Assembly (NCBI RefSeq): GCF_900110655.1
Contig: NZ_FOEQ01000003.1
Coordinates: forward strand, 372,001-436,000
Origin: Pseudomonas soli
Lineage (GTDB): Bacteria; Pseudomonadota; Gammaproteobacteria; Pseudomonadales; Pseudomonadaceae
Length of the DNA stretch: 64,000 nucleotides
Direction of reading: 5' to 3'
Both the position numbers and the translations under genes were made by a program. Under the pieces are notes generated by a model. That model did no database searches, was not told the DNA's origin, and saw only the letters and a list, made by a program, of their open reading frames with translations. Within the stretch, counting starts at the first letter, position 1; every line of letters begins with the position of its first letter. Shown one piece after another: positions 51,011 through 61,170 of the stretch.

Positions 51011-53884
51011 ATGTCCCAGTCGCCATCGCTGAGCCAACTGCAAGAGTCCAACCCTTTCCTGCGTCGCCACCTGGGGCCCGATGCCCAGGAGCAGCAGGCC
51101 ATGCTCGACGCCCTCGGCGTCGCCAGCCGCAGTGAACTGATCGAGCAGACGGTGCCGCCGGGCATCCGCTTCAATCGCCCACTCGACCTGCCGCCGGCCC
51201 TCGATGAGCAGGCCGCACTGGCCAAACTCGCGGGCTACGCTGCGCAGAACCAGCTGTGGACCAGCCTGATCGGCATGGGCTACCACGCCACCATCACCCC
51301 CACGGTCATCCTGCGCAACGTGCTGGAGAACCCTGGCTGGTACACCGCCTACACGCCCTACCAACCGGAGATCGCCCAAGGCCGGCTGGAGGCGCTGCTG
51401 AACTTCCAGCAAATGGTCATCGACCTTGCCGGCCTGCCCCTGGCCAATGCCTCGCTGCTAGACGAGGCCACCGCCGCGGCCGAGGCGATGGCCCTGGCCA
51501 AGCGCGTGGCGCGCAGCAAGAGCAACGCCTTCTTCGCCGACGAGCACTGCCACCCGCAAACCCTGTCGGTGCTCAAGACCCGCGCCGAGGGGTTCGGCTT
51601 CGAGCTGATCGTCGATTCGGTGGATAACCTGGGCCGGCACCAAGTGTTCGGCGCGCTGTTGCAATACCCCGATACCCACGGCGAGGTGCGCGACCTGCGC
51701 CCGCTGATCGACCAGCTGCATGGCCAGCAGGCCCTGGCCTGCGTCGCCGCCGACATCCTCAGCCTGGTGGTGCTGACGCCGCCCGGCGAACTGGGTGCCG
51801 ACGTGGTGCTCGGCTCGACCCAGCGCTTTGGCGTGCCCATGGGCTATGGCGGGCCGCACGCGGCCTACTTCGCCTGCCGCGACGACTACAAGCGCGCCAT
51901 GCCCGGGCGCATCATCGGCGTATCACGTGATGCCCGTGGCAACACCGCGCTGCGCATGGCCCTGCAGACCCGCGAGCAGCACATTCGTCGCGAGAAGGCC
52001 AACTCCAACATCTGCACGGCCCAGGTGCTGCTGGCCAACATCGCCGGCTTCTACGCCGTCTATCATGGCCCCGAGGGCTTGCAGCGCATCGCCCAGCGCG
52101 TGCATCGGCTGACGTTCATCCTCGCCGCCGGCCTCGAAGCCAAAGGCATCAAGCGCCTCAACCAGCATTTCTTCGACACCCTGACGCTGGACGTCGGCGG
52201 CACCCAGGCGGCGATCATCGAAAGCGCCGAGGACGCCCGCGTCAACCTGCGCATTCTCGGTCGCGGGCACCTGGGGCTGAGCCTGGACGAGACCTGCGAC
52301 GAAGCCACGGTGCTGAAGCTGTTCGATATCTTTCTTGGCGTCGACCACGGCCTGGACATTGCCGCCCTCGACCAGCAGGCCCTGCCCGAAGGCATCCCCG
52401 GCGCGCTGGTGCGGCGCACACCGATCCTGCAGCACCCGGTGTTCAACCTGCACCACAGCGAGACCGAGATGCTGCGCTATCTCAAGCAGCTGGAGAACAA
52501 GGACCTGGCACTCAACCAGTCGATGATCCCGCTGGGCTCGTGCACCATGAAGCTCAATGCCACCAGCGAGATGATCCCCATCACCTGGCCTGAATTCGCC
52601 CAGCCGCATCCGTTCGCCCCGGCGGCGCAGGTGCAAGGATACAAGGCGATGATCGATGAGCTCGAAGCCTGGTTGTGTGCCATCACCGGCTTCGATGCGA
52701 TCTGCATGCAGCCCAACTCGGGCGCCCAGGGCGAGTACGCCGGGCTGATGGCGATCACTCGTTATCACCAGAGCCGCCACCAGGCCGGGCGCACGATCTG
52801 CCTGATCCCGTCCTCGGCCCATGGCACCAACCCGGCGTCGGCGCAGATGGCCGGCATGGAAGTGGTGATCGTCGAGTGCGACGAGGATGGCAACGTTGAC
52901 CTCGATGATCTCAAGGCCAAGGCGCGCCATGCCGGCGAGCGGCTGTCATGCCTGATGGTGACCTACCCGTCTACCCATGGGGTGTACGAAGAGGGCATCC
53001 GCGAGATCTGCGAGGTGGTGCACCAGCTTGGCGGGCAGGTTTACATGGACGGCGCCAACCTCAATGCCCAGGTGGGGCTGACGCGGCCGGCGGACATCGG
53101 TGCCGATGTCTCGCACATGAACCTGCACAAGACCTTCTGCATCCCCCATGGCGGCGGTGGCCCGGGCATGGGGCCCATTGGCATCCGGGCACACCTCAAG
53201 CCGTTCGTGGCCAGCCACCCGGTGGTGCCGGTGCCGGGGCTGGACCCGAACAACAGCGCGGTGAGCGCGGCGCCGTGGGGCAGCGCCAGCATCCTGCCGA
53301 TCAGCTGGATGTACATCGCCATGATGGGGCCGCAGCTGGCCGATGCCAGCGAGGTGGCGATCCTGTCCGCCAACTACCTGGCCAGCCAGCTGCGCGATGC
53401 CTTCCCGGTGTTGTATCGCGGGCGCAACCAGCGCGTGGCCCATGAATGCATCTTCGATCTGCGCCCGCTCAAGGCGTTGACCGGCATTACCGAGGAGGAC
53501 GTGGCCAAGCGCCTGATGGACTATGGCTTCCATGCCCCGACCATGTCGTTCCCGGTACCGGGCACGTTGATGGTCGAGCCCACCGAGAGCGAGTCGAAGG
53601 CCGAGCTGGACCGTTTCGTCGAAGCGATGCTGGCGATCAGGGCGGAGATTGCCGAAGTCGAGGAAGGCAACTGGCCGGCCGAGGACAACCCGCTCAGGCA
53701 CGCGCCGCATACCCTGGCCGATGTACTGGCGCCGTGGAGCCGGCCATACAGTCTCGAGCAGGGCATCGCCCCCAGCGCTCACGCCCGCCAGCACAAGTAC
53801 TGGCCGGCGGTGAACCGGGTCGACAATGTGTATGGGGACAGGAATCTGTTCTGCGCGTGCGTGCCGGTGGAGGCGTATCGTTGA
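51011..53884 (+). CDS. gcvP: Glycine dehydrogenase (decarboxylating), P-protein
   Basis: This 957-residue full-length single-chain P-protein is made of two PLP-enzyme halves; only the second has the cofactor lysine, Lys707 in [20 protein letters not shown]. The N-terminal half contains the family opening [21 protein letters not shown]. It decarboxylates glycine and loads H-protein. The start at 51011 follows GGAAGAG. Pseudomonads often have two gcvP copies; this is the one with gcvT and gcvH. Confidence 0.95.
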   Translation: MSQSPSLSQLQESNPFLRRHLGPDAQEQQAMLDALGVASRSELIEQTVPPGIRFNRPLDLPPALDEQAALAKLAGYAAQNQLWTSLIGMGYHATITPTVILRNVLENPGWYTAYTPYQPEIAQGRLEALLNFQQMVIDLAGLPLANASLLDEATAAAEAMALAKRVARSKSNAFFADEHCHPQTLSVLKTRAEGFGFELIVDSVDNLGRHQVFGALLQYPDTHGEVRDLRPLIDQLHGQQALACVAADILSLVVLTPPGELGADVVLGSTQRFGVPMGYGGPHAAYFACRDDYKRAMPGRIIGVSRDARGNTALRMALQTREQHIRREKANSNICTAQVLLANIAGFYAVYHGPEGLQRIAQRVHRLTFILAAGLEAKGIKRLNQHFFDTLTLDVGGTQAAIIESAEDARVNLRILGRGHLGLSLDETCDEATVLKLFDIFLGVDHGLDIAALDQQALPEGIPGALVRRTPILQHPVFNLHHSETEMLRYLKQLENKDLALNQSMIPLGSCTMKLNATSEMIPITWPEFAQPHPFAPAAQVQGYKAMIDELEAWLCAITGFDAICMQPNSGAQGEYAGLMAITRYHQSRHQAGRTICLIPSSAHGTNPASAQMAGMEVVIVECDEDGNVDLDDLKAKARHAGERLSCLMVTYPSTHGVYEEGIREICEVVHQLGGQVYMDGANLNAQVGLTRPADIGADVSHMNLHKTFCIPHGGGGPGMGPIGIRAHLKPFVASHPVVPVPGLDPNNSAVSAAPWGSASILPISWMYIAMMGPQLADASEVAILSANYLASQLRDAFPVLYRGRNQRVAHECIFDLRPLKALTGITEEDVAKRLMDYGFHAPTMSFPVPGTLMVEPTESESKAELDRFVEAMLAIRAEIAEVEEGNWPAEDNPLRHAPHTLADVLAPWSRPYSLEQGIAPSAHARQHKYWPAVNRVDNVYGDRNLFCACVPVEAYR

Positions 53885-53916
53885 GCTAGCGATCCACCTC
53901 CACTGCAGGAATGGAC

Positions 53917-54231
53917 TTACTCGGCCACGGCGTTCTTGGCCAGGATCGCGTTGGCCAGTTCCATGTCACTGGCCTGCACGCCCGGATTGTCCGCGCGCAC
54001 CTGGCGGATCGCTGCTTCCAGGAACGGCCCGCGAATGGCGCCCTCACTGGCAACGAAGCTGCCGGCGTCGTCCTGGGCGGCGACGATCAGCTTGTGGTCC
54101 TTGAAGGTCAGGTAGGTCGAGGCGGTGGTCGCACCGGAGGAGATGATATTGCGCCAGAACGTGTCGGCCATGGCGGAGCCAAGGGGCAGCGAGAACAGGA
54201 CGGTGGCTGCGATGGCTGTTTTGAGACGCAT
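53917..54231 (-). CDS. DUF2388 family exported protein
   Basis: This 104-residue protein has a signal peptide (MRLKTAIAATVLFSLPLGSA, cleavage after AMA). The mature part (DTFWRNIISSGATTASTYLTFKDHKLIVAAQDDAGSFVASEG split at natural boundaries) is the DUF2388 pattern, found mainly in Pseudomonas. ATG 54231 follows GAGGTG. It is monocistronic and converges with gcvP. No function is known. Confidence 0.85.
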   Translation of the reverse strand: MRLKTAIAATVLFSLPLGSAMADTFWRNIISSGATTASTYLTFKDHKLIVAAQDDAGSFVASEGAIRGPFLEAAIRQVRADNPGVQASDMELANAILAKNAVAE

Positions 54232-54323
54232 GATGAATCACCTCGGTGTATGAGGGCGGTTGAGATGCCGATTTGATCGTTGCCCATGGCCCCAAGTTCC
54301 CGGCTACAAAGGAGATTTCTTGG

Positions 54324-55982
54324 TTATCCACAGACCCGCAGGACCTCTTCGGTACAGGTTCTGCCCTGGGCGACCCGCTCCCCACCGTGCCGTCGAAGGT
54401 CACGCAGCCCGTCTACCTTGGCCTGTTGCCGCAGGGCTGCGAGGTCGCTGGCGGGGGTGATCCGTTCGCGCAACGCGGTGCTGACCTGGAGCAGTTCGAA
54501 CAGCCCGGTACGCCCATGGAAACCCGTGCCCCTGCATTGCCGGCAGGCCTGGCGATCCTGCGGGCGAAGCTCCAGACATGCGCGACATAGCGTGCGCACC
54601 AGGCGCTGGGCCATGACCCCGAGCAGAGTCGCCCTGATCAAGTAGTCGGCGACACCCAGCTCCAGCAGGCGGGTGATCGCGCCGCAGGCGTCCTGGGTAT
54701 GCAGGGTCGACAACACCAGATGCCCGGTGAGGGCCGCCTGCACGGCCACCTGGGCGGTTTCCCGGTCGCGGATTTCGCCGATCATGATGATGTCCGGGTC
54801 CTGGCGTAGCAGGGCGCGGGCACCGCTGGCGAAGTCCAGCTCCAGGCTGGGTTGGACCTGCAACTGGTTGATCATCGGTTCAAGGCGCTCGATCGGGTCC
54901 TCGATGCTGCACAGGTTGACCTGGGGGCTGGCCAGGTGCCGGAGGCTGGCGTACAGGGTGCTGGTCTTGCCCGAGCCGGTCGGCCCCGTCACCAGCAGGA
55001 TGCCCTGACGTTGTTGCAGCAAGGCCAGCCACTGCTCCAGCAACGCGCCCTCCAGGCCCAGGGTTTCGAGGCTGTCGTGCAATTGTTGAGGGTCGGACAG
55101 GCGCAGCACCAGCTTCTCGCCGAACGGGGTGGGCAGGGTGGACAGGCGCAGCTCCACCTCGGCGCCGCTGGGCAGGCGGGTTTTCAGGCGGCCGTCCTGT
55201 GGCCGGCGCTTCTCGGCGACGTTCATGCGGCCCAGGTGCTTCAGCCGGCTGACCATTGCCAGGGTGACGCTGGCCGGGAAGGCATACACCGCGTGCAGCA
55301 GGCCATCGATGCGCAGGCGCAGATGGCCTTGTTCACGGCGGGGCTCCAGGTGGATATCGCTGGCGCGCTGCTCAATGGCGTACTGCAGCATCCAGTCGAC
55401 GATGTGCACGATATGGGCATCGTCCGCGCTGGCCTGGGTTTGCCTGGCACCTAGTTCGAGCAGTTGCTCCAGCTCGCCGAGGCGGGGCAACTGGCCAAGG
55501 CCTGCGCCGCGCACGGAGTGGGCCAGGCCCAGGAAGGTCGGGCGCAGCTGGCGCAGCTGTCGCGGACTGGCCAGCACCCGGCGCACTGCCTTGCCCAGGC
55601 TGCGGCTCAGGTCTGCCTCCCATTCGCGTTGATAAGGCTGGGCGCTGGCCACCGTGACACTGTGTTCATCCACGGCCACGGCGAGGATGCCATGGCGCTG
55701 GGCGAAGGCGGCGGACATCAGCCCGGCCACGCGCACCAGGTCGACCTGCAAGGGGTCGATTGCCAGAAATGGCTGGCCAACCCGGTCTGCCAACCAACGG
55801 CACAGGGCATCCAGCCCCAGCGGGTGGCCGATGGCGGCGATCAGCTCCAGGGGATGTTCGCCAGGGTGGGCCTTGGCGCGCTCGAGAGCCGCGAGCGCGG
55901 CTTCGGGGGCGATCCGCTGCTCCGCCAGCAAGGCGTCCAGCAGGCGATTGAGGTCGAGATCAAGGTGGTCGTTGGCGAGCAT
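54324..55982 (-). CDS. Orphan GspE/PilB-type secretion ATPase
   Basis: This 552-residue hexameric ATPase has an N-terminal GspE-II-like domain (about 1-140), Walker A GPTGSGKTST, Asp box and Walker B with DIIMIGEIRDRETA, and His box GHLVLSTLHTQDA. A zinc-binding tetra-cysteine element (CRACLELRPQDRQACRQCRG) follows, as in GspE and PilB. ATG 55982 is fixed by AAGGAC; frame extension to 56102 lacks a site. No gspD, F, G or pil genes are adjacent. It may serve a type II or type IV pilus system encoded elsewhere or be a relic paralogue. Confidence 0.87.
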   Translation of the reverse strand: MLANDHLDLDLNRLLDALLAEQRIAPEAALAALERAKAHPGEHPLELIAAIGHPLGLDALCRWLADRVGQPFLAIDPLQVDLVRVAGLMSAAFAQRHGILAVAVDEHSVTVASAQPYQREWEADLSRSLGKAVRRVLASPRQLRQLRPTFLGLAHSVRGAGLGQLPRLGELEQLLELGARQTQASADDAHIVHIVDWMLQYAIEQRASDIHLEPRREQGHLRLRIDGLLHAVYAFPASVTLAMVSRLKHLGRMNVAEKRRPQDGRLKTRLPSGAEVELRLSTLPTPFGEKLVLRLSDPQQLHDSLETLGLEGALLEQWLALLQQRQGILLVTGPTGSGKTSTLYASLRHLASPQVNLCSIEDPIERLEPMINQLQVQPSLELDFASGARALLRQDPDIIMIGEIRDRETAQVAVQAALTGHLVLSTLHTQDACGAITRLLELGVADYLIRATLLGVMAQRLVRTLCRACLELRPQDRQACRQCRGTGFHGRTGLFELLQVSTALRERITPASDLAALRQQAKVDGLRDLRRHGGERVAQGRTCTEEVLRVCG

Positions 55983-56079
55983 GCAAGCGTCCTTGCCGGG
56001 CTTCAGAGGCTTGGGCAAGGCTAGTCGTGCAGGACGCACGGCGTCGGTGCAAAGGGTTTCCGGACATTGCCTGCCGGTT

Positions 56080-56406
56080 TCAACGGCGGGCGACCTCCGC
56101 AAGCTGTGGCAGGTTCGCCAGGCACACTTCGCTAACGCAGACCAGGTTGCGCAGTTTCTGCGCGATGACTTCGGCTCGGTGCCAGCTCAGGCCGCCGACG
56201 CCGATCGCCACGTCCAGCAGATCGTCGCACTGGCTCACGTTGACGCTGTGCGGGGTGAGGAACTGCAGGGCGAACAGGTTGAGCACGCGACACAGGCTGT
56301 CCGGTTCGGCGTCGGCCTGCAGGCGGTAGTGCACAGTGCAGTGGACAGTGTTGGCGGCCCAGGCGTCGAGGCGGGGCAAGTTGAGGGGCCGTTCGAGTGC
56401 GTTCAT
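56080..56406 (-). CDS. Small conserved protein, possibly ACT-like
   Basis: This 108-residue soluble protein starts at ATG 56406 behind GGAGAC. The centre (TVHYRLQADAEPDSLCRVLN... LDVAIGVGGLSWHRAEVIAQKL) resembles an ACT/IlvM-type regulatory fold in its beta-alpha-beta pattern, but the match is by eye only. It is divergent from an Lrp/AsnC gene across 125 bp, a pairing that suggests Lrp-type control. I do not recognise a specific family. Confidence 0.65.
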   Translation of the reverse strand: MNALERPLNLPRLDAWAANTVHCTVHYRLQADAEPDSLCRVLNLFALQFLTPHSVNVSQCDDLLDVAIGVGGLSWHRAEVIAQKLRNLVCVSEVCLANLPQLAEVARR

Positions 56407-56489
56407 GCTGGGTCTCCGCGAAAGTGGAGAAATTCTTGCACGTCAGACGGGGCATTTTTTCGCTATGATTCGCCAATATCGCGCTAATT

Positions 56490-56505
56490 CGAATTTTTTA
56501 ATTCG
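56490..56505. promoter_or_regulatory. Perfect AT-rich dyad in the Lrp-type divergent promoter
   Basis: CGAATT-TTTT-AATTCG is a perfect 6-bp inverted repeat within a stretch of about 60 bp of very AT-rich DNA. It lies 26 bp before the regulator's start, suiting an autoregulatory Lrp/AsnC site. Confidence 0.45.
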
Positions 56506-56531
56506 CAAAAATGCAAATTGGAGAATTAATA

Positions 56532-57002
56532 ATGCTTGGCGAATTGGACGCTTATGACCGGCGCATTCTTGAACTGCTGCAAGACGACGCCTCGCTGTCC
56601 AGCGCGCAGATCGCCGAGCGTGTGGGCCTGTCGCAGTCACCTTGCTGGCGGCGCATTCAGCGCCTGAGAGAGGAGGGGGTGATTCGCGGCCAGGTGACGC
56701 TGCTGGACCGCAAGAAGGTAGGGCTGAACACGCAGATCTTCGCCGAAGTGAAGCTCAACGCCCATGGCCGTTCGAACTTCGCCGAGTTCACCGAGGCGAT
56801 CCGCGGTTTTCCCGAAGTGCTGGAATGTTATGTGCTGATGGGGGCGGTGGACTTCCTGCTGCGTATCGTCACCTCGGATATCGAGGCTTACGAGCGGTTC
56901 TTCTTCGAAAAGCTGTCGAACGTGCCGGGTATTCAGGAAGTCAACTCGATCGTGGCGTTGTCGGAGATCAAGTCGACCACGAGCCTGCCGCTGAGGCCCT
57001 GA
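56532..57002 (+). CDS. Lrp/AsnC-family transcriptional regulator
   Basis: This 156-residue regulator has the N-terminal helix-turn-helix (LDAYDRRILELLQDDASLSS... VGLSQSPCWRRIQRLREEGVI) and a C-terminal RAM/ACT effector domain with YVLMGAVDFLLRIVTSD. ATG 56532 follows GGAG; a start at 56511 would add seven residues without a site. It likely senses an amino acid and controls itself and the divergent 108-residue gene. The target cannot be named. Confidence 0.88.
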   Translation: MLGELDAYDRRILELLQDDASLSSAQIAERVGLSQSPCWRRIQRLREEGVIRGQVTLLDRKKVGLNTQIFAEVKLNAHGRSNFAEFTEAIRGFPEVLECYVLMGAVDFLLRIVTSDIEAYERFFFEKLSNVPGIQEVNSIVALSEIKSTTSLPLRP

Positions 57003-57009
57003 AGAGCCA

Positions 57010-57035
57010 ATCGCGGGCAAGCCCGCTCCCACGAG
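57010..57035. repeat. Single REP unit with one-base deletion
   Basis: ATCGCGGG-CAAGCCCGCTCCCACG lacks one G relative to the core found at 47489 and 50848. A weaker inverted partner (GAGCGGGC) follows at 57041. It separates the convergent Lrp-type and CYTH–CHAD genes. Confidence 0.7.
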
Positions 57036-57054
57036 TGCAGGAGCGGGCGGCCAC

Positions 57055-58434
57055 TCAGGCCTTGAGCAGGTGCTTCCAGGCGCGGTTCTGCTCGATGGCG
57101 CGAGCCTGCTCGATGCGGGCTTCGAGCAGTTCGCCCTTGTCTTCCTCCAGTAGCGGCAGTTCAGCCAGCTCGTGCAGCTTGTTCAGCTCGCCGTAGAGGC
57201 GGTCCTGCTGTGGCAGGTCGAGCACTTGGCGGGCGTGGTGCAGCCAGGTCTGCACGGTCTCGATGCGCGGCAGTTGCTCGGCCAGGTCCTCTGGACGCTG
57301 CACATACAGCGGCAGCTTCAGGGCGCGGGCTTCCTCGCCCAGCAAGTGCTGCAGCCAGCTGGCCAGCTGCGCCTTGCCCTGGCGCTCGCCACGGCCCTTG
57401 CGCTCGACGGTCCAGGCGCGGGCGGTCAGCCAGCGTGCGGTCTCCAGGGAGAACTGGCCCCAGCGCGGATCTTCCAGCTCTTCGGCGAACTGCTCGGGGG
57501 CGGCGCGACGGATGTCCTCGTCGTCATTGCCGGCCAATACCAGCGGGCGCCAGTCTTCCAGCAACGCATCGAGGCTGGCGCGCAGGGCGCGGGTGGTCGG
57601 GCGCGGTGCCGCCTGGCCGAGGCTGGCGGTTAGGGCGCGCAGTTCGGCCAGACAGCGAACCCAGTCCTGCAGCAGGCGCCAGTGGCCATTGTGGCGATAC
57701 TGCTCGGCCAGGCGCTGGCTGCTGCCCAGCAGTTGCCAGGCCAGGGCGGCGTAGGCGTCGTCCATCGGCATCTCGGCGTGCAGCTCGGTCACCGGCAGGC
57801 CCAGCTCGTAGCTGTCCGGATCGAGCAGGCGGTAGCCGCGCTCGGCCTTGCTGATGTCGCAAGGCATCAGGGCGAGGCTGGCAGACAGCTCGGCGGCCAG
57901 TTCCAGCAGCGCCTCTGGGGCACCTTCACGCAGTTCCAGTTCCAGCTCGCAAATTTCTTCCTTGCGCTTGCCGGCGATCACGAAGCCCTGGTCGATGGCC
58001 GCTTCGATCACTACCTTGGCCTTGCCGCGGCCCCAGGCGATCTCGGCGTACTCGCGGGTGAAATCGGTGGTGAACAGCGGTTTGATGGCCTTCTTGTCCA
58101 GCCCGGCCAGTTGCTCGGGCCAGCAGGTGCCATCGAGTTTCTTCAGGTCGAGCTTGACCTTGTCCAGGTGCCATTCGAACTCGTTGCGCTCGGACAGGCC
58201 GGCCACGCTCTGGCCGCGGCATTTGAGGGTCTGGATGATGACCTCGCCGTCGCGGCGCAGGCGCAGGGCGACACGGGCGGCGGACAGGTCGCGCTCCGGG
58301 GTGTCGAAGTACTGGTTGAGCAGTTCGCGGGTCTGCCAGCCGGACTTGTTGCGCTTTTTCAGCAGCGGGTGCTCGCGCAGGGCGGCAAGGGTCTCGCGAC
58401 TGGCGCGGAGTTTGAGTTCGGTTTCTGTGTGCAT
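57055..58434 (-). CDS. CYTH–CHAD domain inorganic triphosphatase (YgiF-like)
   Basis: This 459-residue protein has an N-terminal CYTH domain starting HTETELKLRAS, with the ExExK metal-triphosphate motif, and basic and acidic tunnel residues (VALRLRRDG, IIQTLKCRG, CELELELREG). A C-terminal CHAD domain (about 230-455, helical, with conserved His and basic residues) can bind polyphosphate. The E. coli counterpart hydrolyses inorganic triphosphate. ATG 58434 directly begins the CYTH motif. It is divergent from argE across 138 bp. Confidence 0.87.
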   Translation of the reverse strand: MHTETELKLRASRETLAALREHPLLKKRNKSGWQTRELLNQYFDTPERDLSAARVALRLRRDGEVIIQTLKCRGQSVAGLSERNEFEWHLDKVKLDLKKLDGTCWPEQLAGLDKKAIKPLFTTDFTREYAEIAWGRGKAKVVIEAAIDQGFVIAGKRKEEICELELELREGAPEALLELAAELSASLALMPCDISKAERGYRLLDPDSYELGLPVTELHAEMPMDDAYAALAWQLLGSSQRLAEQYRHNGHWRLLQDWVRCLAELRALTASLGQAAPRPTTRALRASLDALLEDWRPLVLAGNDDEDIRRAAPEQFAEELEDPRWGQFSLETARWLTARAWTVERKGRGERQGKAQLASWLQHLLGEEARALKLPLYVQRPEDLAEQLPRIETVQTWLHHARQVLDLPQQDRLYGELNKLHELAELPLLEEDKGELLEARIEQARAIEQNRAWKHLLKA

Positions 58435-58572
58435 CGCGGGCTCGGAAGGAGGGGCATCGTGATTGGGCAGTCTACAGCACTTGCGGCTTGAATCCTTGCT
58501 TGTGGGCGCGCGCTTGCCTTGCGGGTCTTTTGCATTGTTATGATGCCCCTCACGCCTCCGAGGAATCCGCGC

Positions 58573-59718
58573 ATGCCGTTGCCATCGCTGAAAGACCAGT
58601 TTGCCGCCCTGATCGCCGCACCTTCGGTCAGTTGCACACAGGCTGCGCTGGACCAGTCCAACCGAGCCGTCATCGACCTGCTGGCCGGCTGGTTGGGTGA
58701 CCTGGGTTTCACCTGCGAGATCCAACAGGTCAGCCCTGGCAAGTTCAACCTGCTGGCCAGCCGCGGCACCGGCCCGGGCGGGCTGGTGCTGGCCGGGCAC
58801 AGCGACACGGTGCCCTTCGACCCGCAACTGTGGAGCAGCGACCCGCTCAGGCTCACCGAAGTCGATGGCCGTTGGGTCGGCCTGGGCAGTTGCGACATGA
58901 AGGGCTTCTTCGCCCTCGTCATCGAGGCGGTGATCCCGCTGCTCGAGCACGATTTCAAGCAGCCTCTGCTGATCCTCGCCACCTGCGACGAAGAAAGCTC
59001 GATGTCCGGGGCCCGGGCCCTGGCCGAGGCCGGCCAGCCCCTCGGGCGGGCGGCGGTGATCGGCGAGCCCACCGGGCTCAAGCCGATCCGCATGCACAAG
59101 GGCATCCTCATGGACCGCATCGACATTCTCGGGCGCAGTGGCCATTCGTCGGATCCGAACCTGGGCCGCAGCGCCCTGGAGGCCATGCATGCGGTGATGG
59201 GTGAGCTGATGGCGCTGCGCCGCAGCTGGCAGGAGCAGTACCGCAACCCCCAGTTCACGGTGCCTGCCCCGACCCTGAACTTCGGCTGCATACATGGCGG
59301 CGACAACCCCAACCGCATCTGTGGTCAATGCGCCCTGGAGTTCGACCTGCGCCCGTTGCCAGGCATGGATGTGGAGCAGCTGCGCGCAGCGATCCGCGGC
59401 AAGCTCACCCCGCTGGCCGAACGTCATGAAGTGCGTATCGACTATGCGCCGCTGTTCCCGGAAGTGCCCCCGTTCGAGCAGGCTGCCGACAGCGAGCTGG
59501 TGCGCCTGGCCGAGCGCCTGACCGGCCATCGCGCCGAAGCAGTGGCCTTTGGTACCGAAGCGCCTTATCTTCAGCAGCTCGGTTGCCAGACCATCGTGCT
59601 GGGGCCCGGGGACATCGCCTGTGCCCATCAGCCCGGCGAGTACCTTGAAATGTCACGTATCGAGCCTACCGTGCGTCTATTGCGTGACCTGATCCGGCAC
59701 TATTGCCTGAACCATTGA
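58573..59718 (+). CDS. argE: Acetylornithine deacetylase ArgE
   Basis: This 381-residue M20 metalloamidase removes the acetyl group from N-acetylornithine in arginine synthesis. It has the metal motif LAGHSDTVPFD, GLGSCDMKGFFA (bridging Asp), TCDEESSMSGA (catalytic Glu pair) and the dimer-domain GRSGHSSDPNLG. ATG 58573 follows GAGGAA. argA lies 108 bp downstream on the same strand, so the two are likely one unit. Confidence 0.92.
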   Translation: MPLPSLKDQFAALIAAPSVSCTQAALDQSNRAVIDLLAGWLGDLGFTCEIQQVSPGKFNLLASRGTGPGGLVLAGHSDTVPFDPQLWSSDPLRLTEVDGRWVGLGSCDMKGFFALVIEAVIPLLEHDFKQPLLILATCDEESSMSGARALAEAGQPLGRAAVIGEPTGLKPIRMHKGILMDRIDILGRSGHSSDPNLGRSALEAMHAVMGELMALRRSWQEQYRNPQFTVPAPTLNFGCIHGGDNPNRICGQCALEFDLRPLPGMDVEQLRAAIRGKLTPLAERHEVRIDYAPLFPEVPPFEQAADSELVRLAERLTGHRAEAVAFGTEAPYLQQLGCQTIVLGPGDIACAHQPGEYLEMSRIEPTVRLLRDLIRHYCLNH

Positions 59719-59826
59719 GCTTTCCTGAGCAGAGGAGACCGCGCGTGACCGCAAGCCTGTTCCGACGATGACTTTCGAACGTTGTGCGCCTTTTCGTTCT
59801 CCGTTCACTTATCCACAGGCCTTGTC

Positions 59827-61125
59827 ATGCCCGATTACGTCAACTGGTTGCGCCATGCTTCTCCCTACATCAACGCCCACCGCGATTGCACTTTCGTGGT
59901 CATGCTCCCCGGTGATGGCGTCGAGCACCCGAACTTCGGCAACATCGTCCACGACCTGGTGCTGCTGCACAGCCTGGGCGTGCGCCTGGTGCTGGTCCAC
60001 GGTTCACGTCCGCAGATCGAGAGTCGCCTCGCCGCACGCGGCCTGACCCCGCACTATCACCATGGCATGCGCATCACCGATGCGGCCACGCTGGACTGCG
60101 TGATCGACGCTGTCGGCGCCCTGCGCCTGGCCATTGAAGCGCGCCTGTCGATGGACATGGCGGCCTCGCCCATGCAGGGCTCGCGCCTGCGGGTGGCCTC
60201 CGGCAACCTGGTCACGGCACGGCCAATCGGGGTGCTTGAAGGGGTCGACTATCACCATACCGGAGAAGTGCGCCGCGTCGACCGCAAGGGCATCAATCGC
60301 CTGCTCGATGAACGTTCCATCGTGTTGCTGTCGCCGCTGGGCTATTCGCCGACCGGCGAGATCTTCAACCTCGCCTGCGAGGATGTGGCCACCCGCGCCG
60401 CCATCGAGCTGGGCGCCGACAAGTTGCTGCTGTTCGGGGCCGAGCCGGGTCTGCTGGACGAGCGTGGGCAATTGGTGCGCGAGCTGCGCCCGCAGCATAT
60501 CGCGCCGCACCTGCAGCGGCTGGGCAGTGACTACCAGGCCGAGCTGCTGGATGCCGCCGCCGAGGCCTGCAAGGGCGGTGTGGCACGCAGTCATATAGTC
60601 AGTTATGCCGAGGACGGCGCGCTGCTGACCGAGCTGTTCACCCGTGGGGGCGGTGGCACGCTGGTGTCCCAGGAGCAGTTCGAGGTGGTGCGCGAGGCGA
60701 CCATCGAGGATGTCGGCGGCCTGCTGGAGCTGATCAGCCCGCTGGAAGAGCAGGGCATCCTGGTGCGCCGTTCACGGGAGGTGCTGGAGCGGGAGATCGA
60801 ACAGTTCAGCGTGGTCGAGCGCGAGGGCATGATCATCGCCTGCGCGGCGCTTTACCCGATTGCCGATTCCGAGGCGGGGGAGCTGGCGTGCCTGGCGGTA
60901 AACCCGGAGTACCGGCATGGCGGGCGTGGTGACGAACTGCTCGAGCGCATCGAGGAGCGGGCGCGCACGCTGGGGCTCAATACCTTGTTCGTGCTGACGA
61001 CCCGGACCGCACACTGGTTCCGTGAGCGCGGCTTCTCGCCCAGTGGCGTGGAAAGGCTGCCGGCGGCGCGGGCTTCGCTGTACAACTACCAGCGTAATTC
61101 GAAGATCTTCGAGAAACCGCTCTGA
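59827..61125 (+). CDS. argA: N-acetylglutamate synthase ArgA
   Basis: This 432-residue protein has an N-terminal amino-acid-kinase domain (VRLVLVHGSRPQIESRLAARG; arginine-feedback site) and a C-terminal GNAT acetyltransferase (CLAVNPEYRHGGRGDELLERIEERA, acetyl-CoA loop). It makes N-acetylglutamate, the first step of arginine synthesis. ATG 59827 is the family start; the site is weak (CAGG). A terminator follows at once. Confidence 0.93.
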   Translation: MPDYVNWLRHASPYINAHRDCTFVVMLPGDGVEHPNFGNIVHDLVLLHSLGVRLVLVHGSRPQIESRLAARGLTPHYHHGMRITDAATLDCVIDAVGALRLAIEARLSMDMAASPMQGSRLRVASGNLVTARPIGVLEGVDYHHTGEVRRVDRKGINRLLDERSIVLLSPLGYSPTGEIFNLACEDVATRAAIELGADKLLLFGAEPGLLDERGQLVRELRPQHIAPHLQRLGSDYQAELLDAAAEACKGGVARSHIVSYAEDGALLTELFTRGGGGTLVSQEQFEVVREATIEDVGGLLELISPLEEQGILVRRSREVLEREIEQFSVVEREGMIIACAALYPIADSEAGELACLAVNPEYRHGGRGDELLERIEERARTLGLNTLFVLTTRTAHWFRERGFSPSGVERLPAARASLYNYQRNSKIFEKPL

Positions 61126-61138
61126 TGCCGAGGCAATG

Positions 61139-61169
61139 AAAAACGCCGCCCTTGTGGGCGGCGTTTTCG
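61139..61169. terminator. Bidirectional terminator between convergent argA and spuI
   Basis: AAACGCCGCCC-TTGT-GGGCGGCGTTTT has an 11-bp stem with an A run on one side and a T run on the other. It sits between the two stops. Confidence 0.9.
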
Positions 61170-61170
61170 T

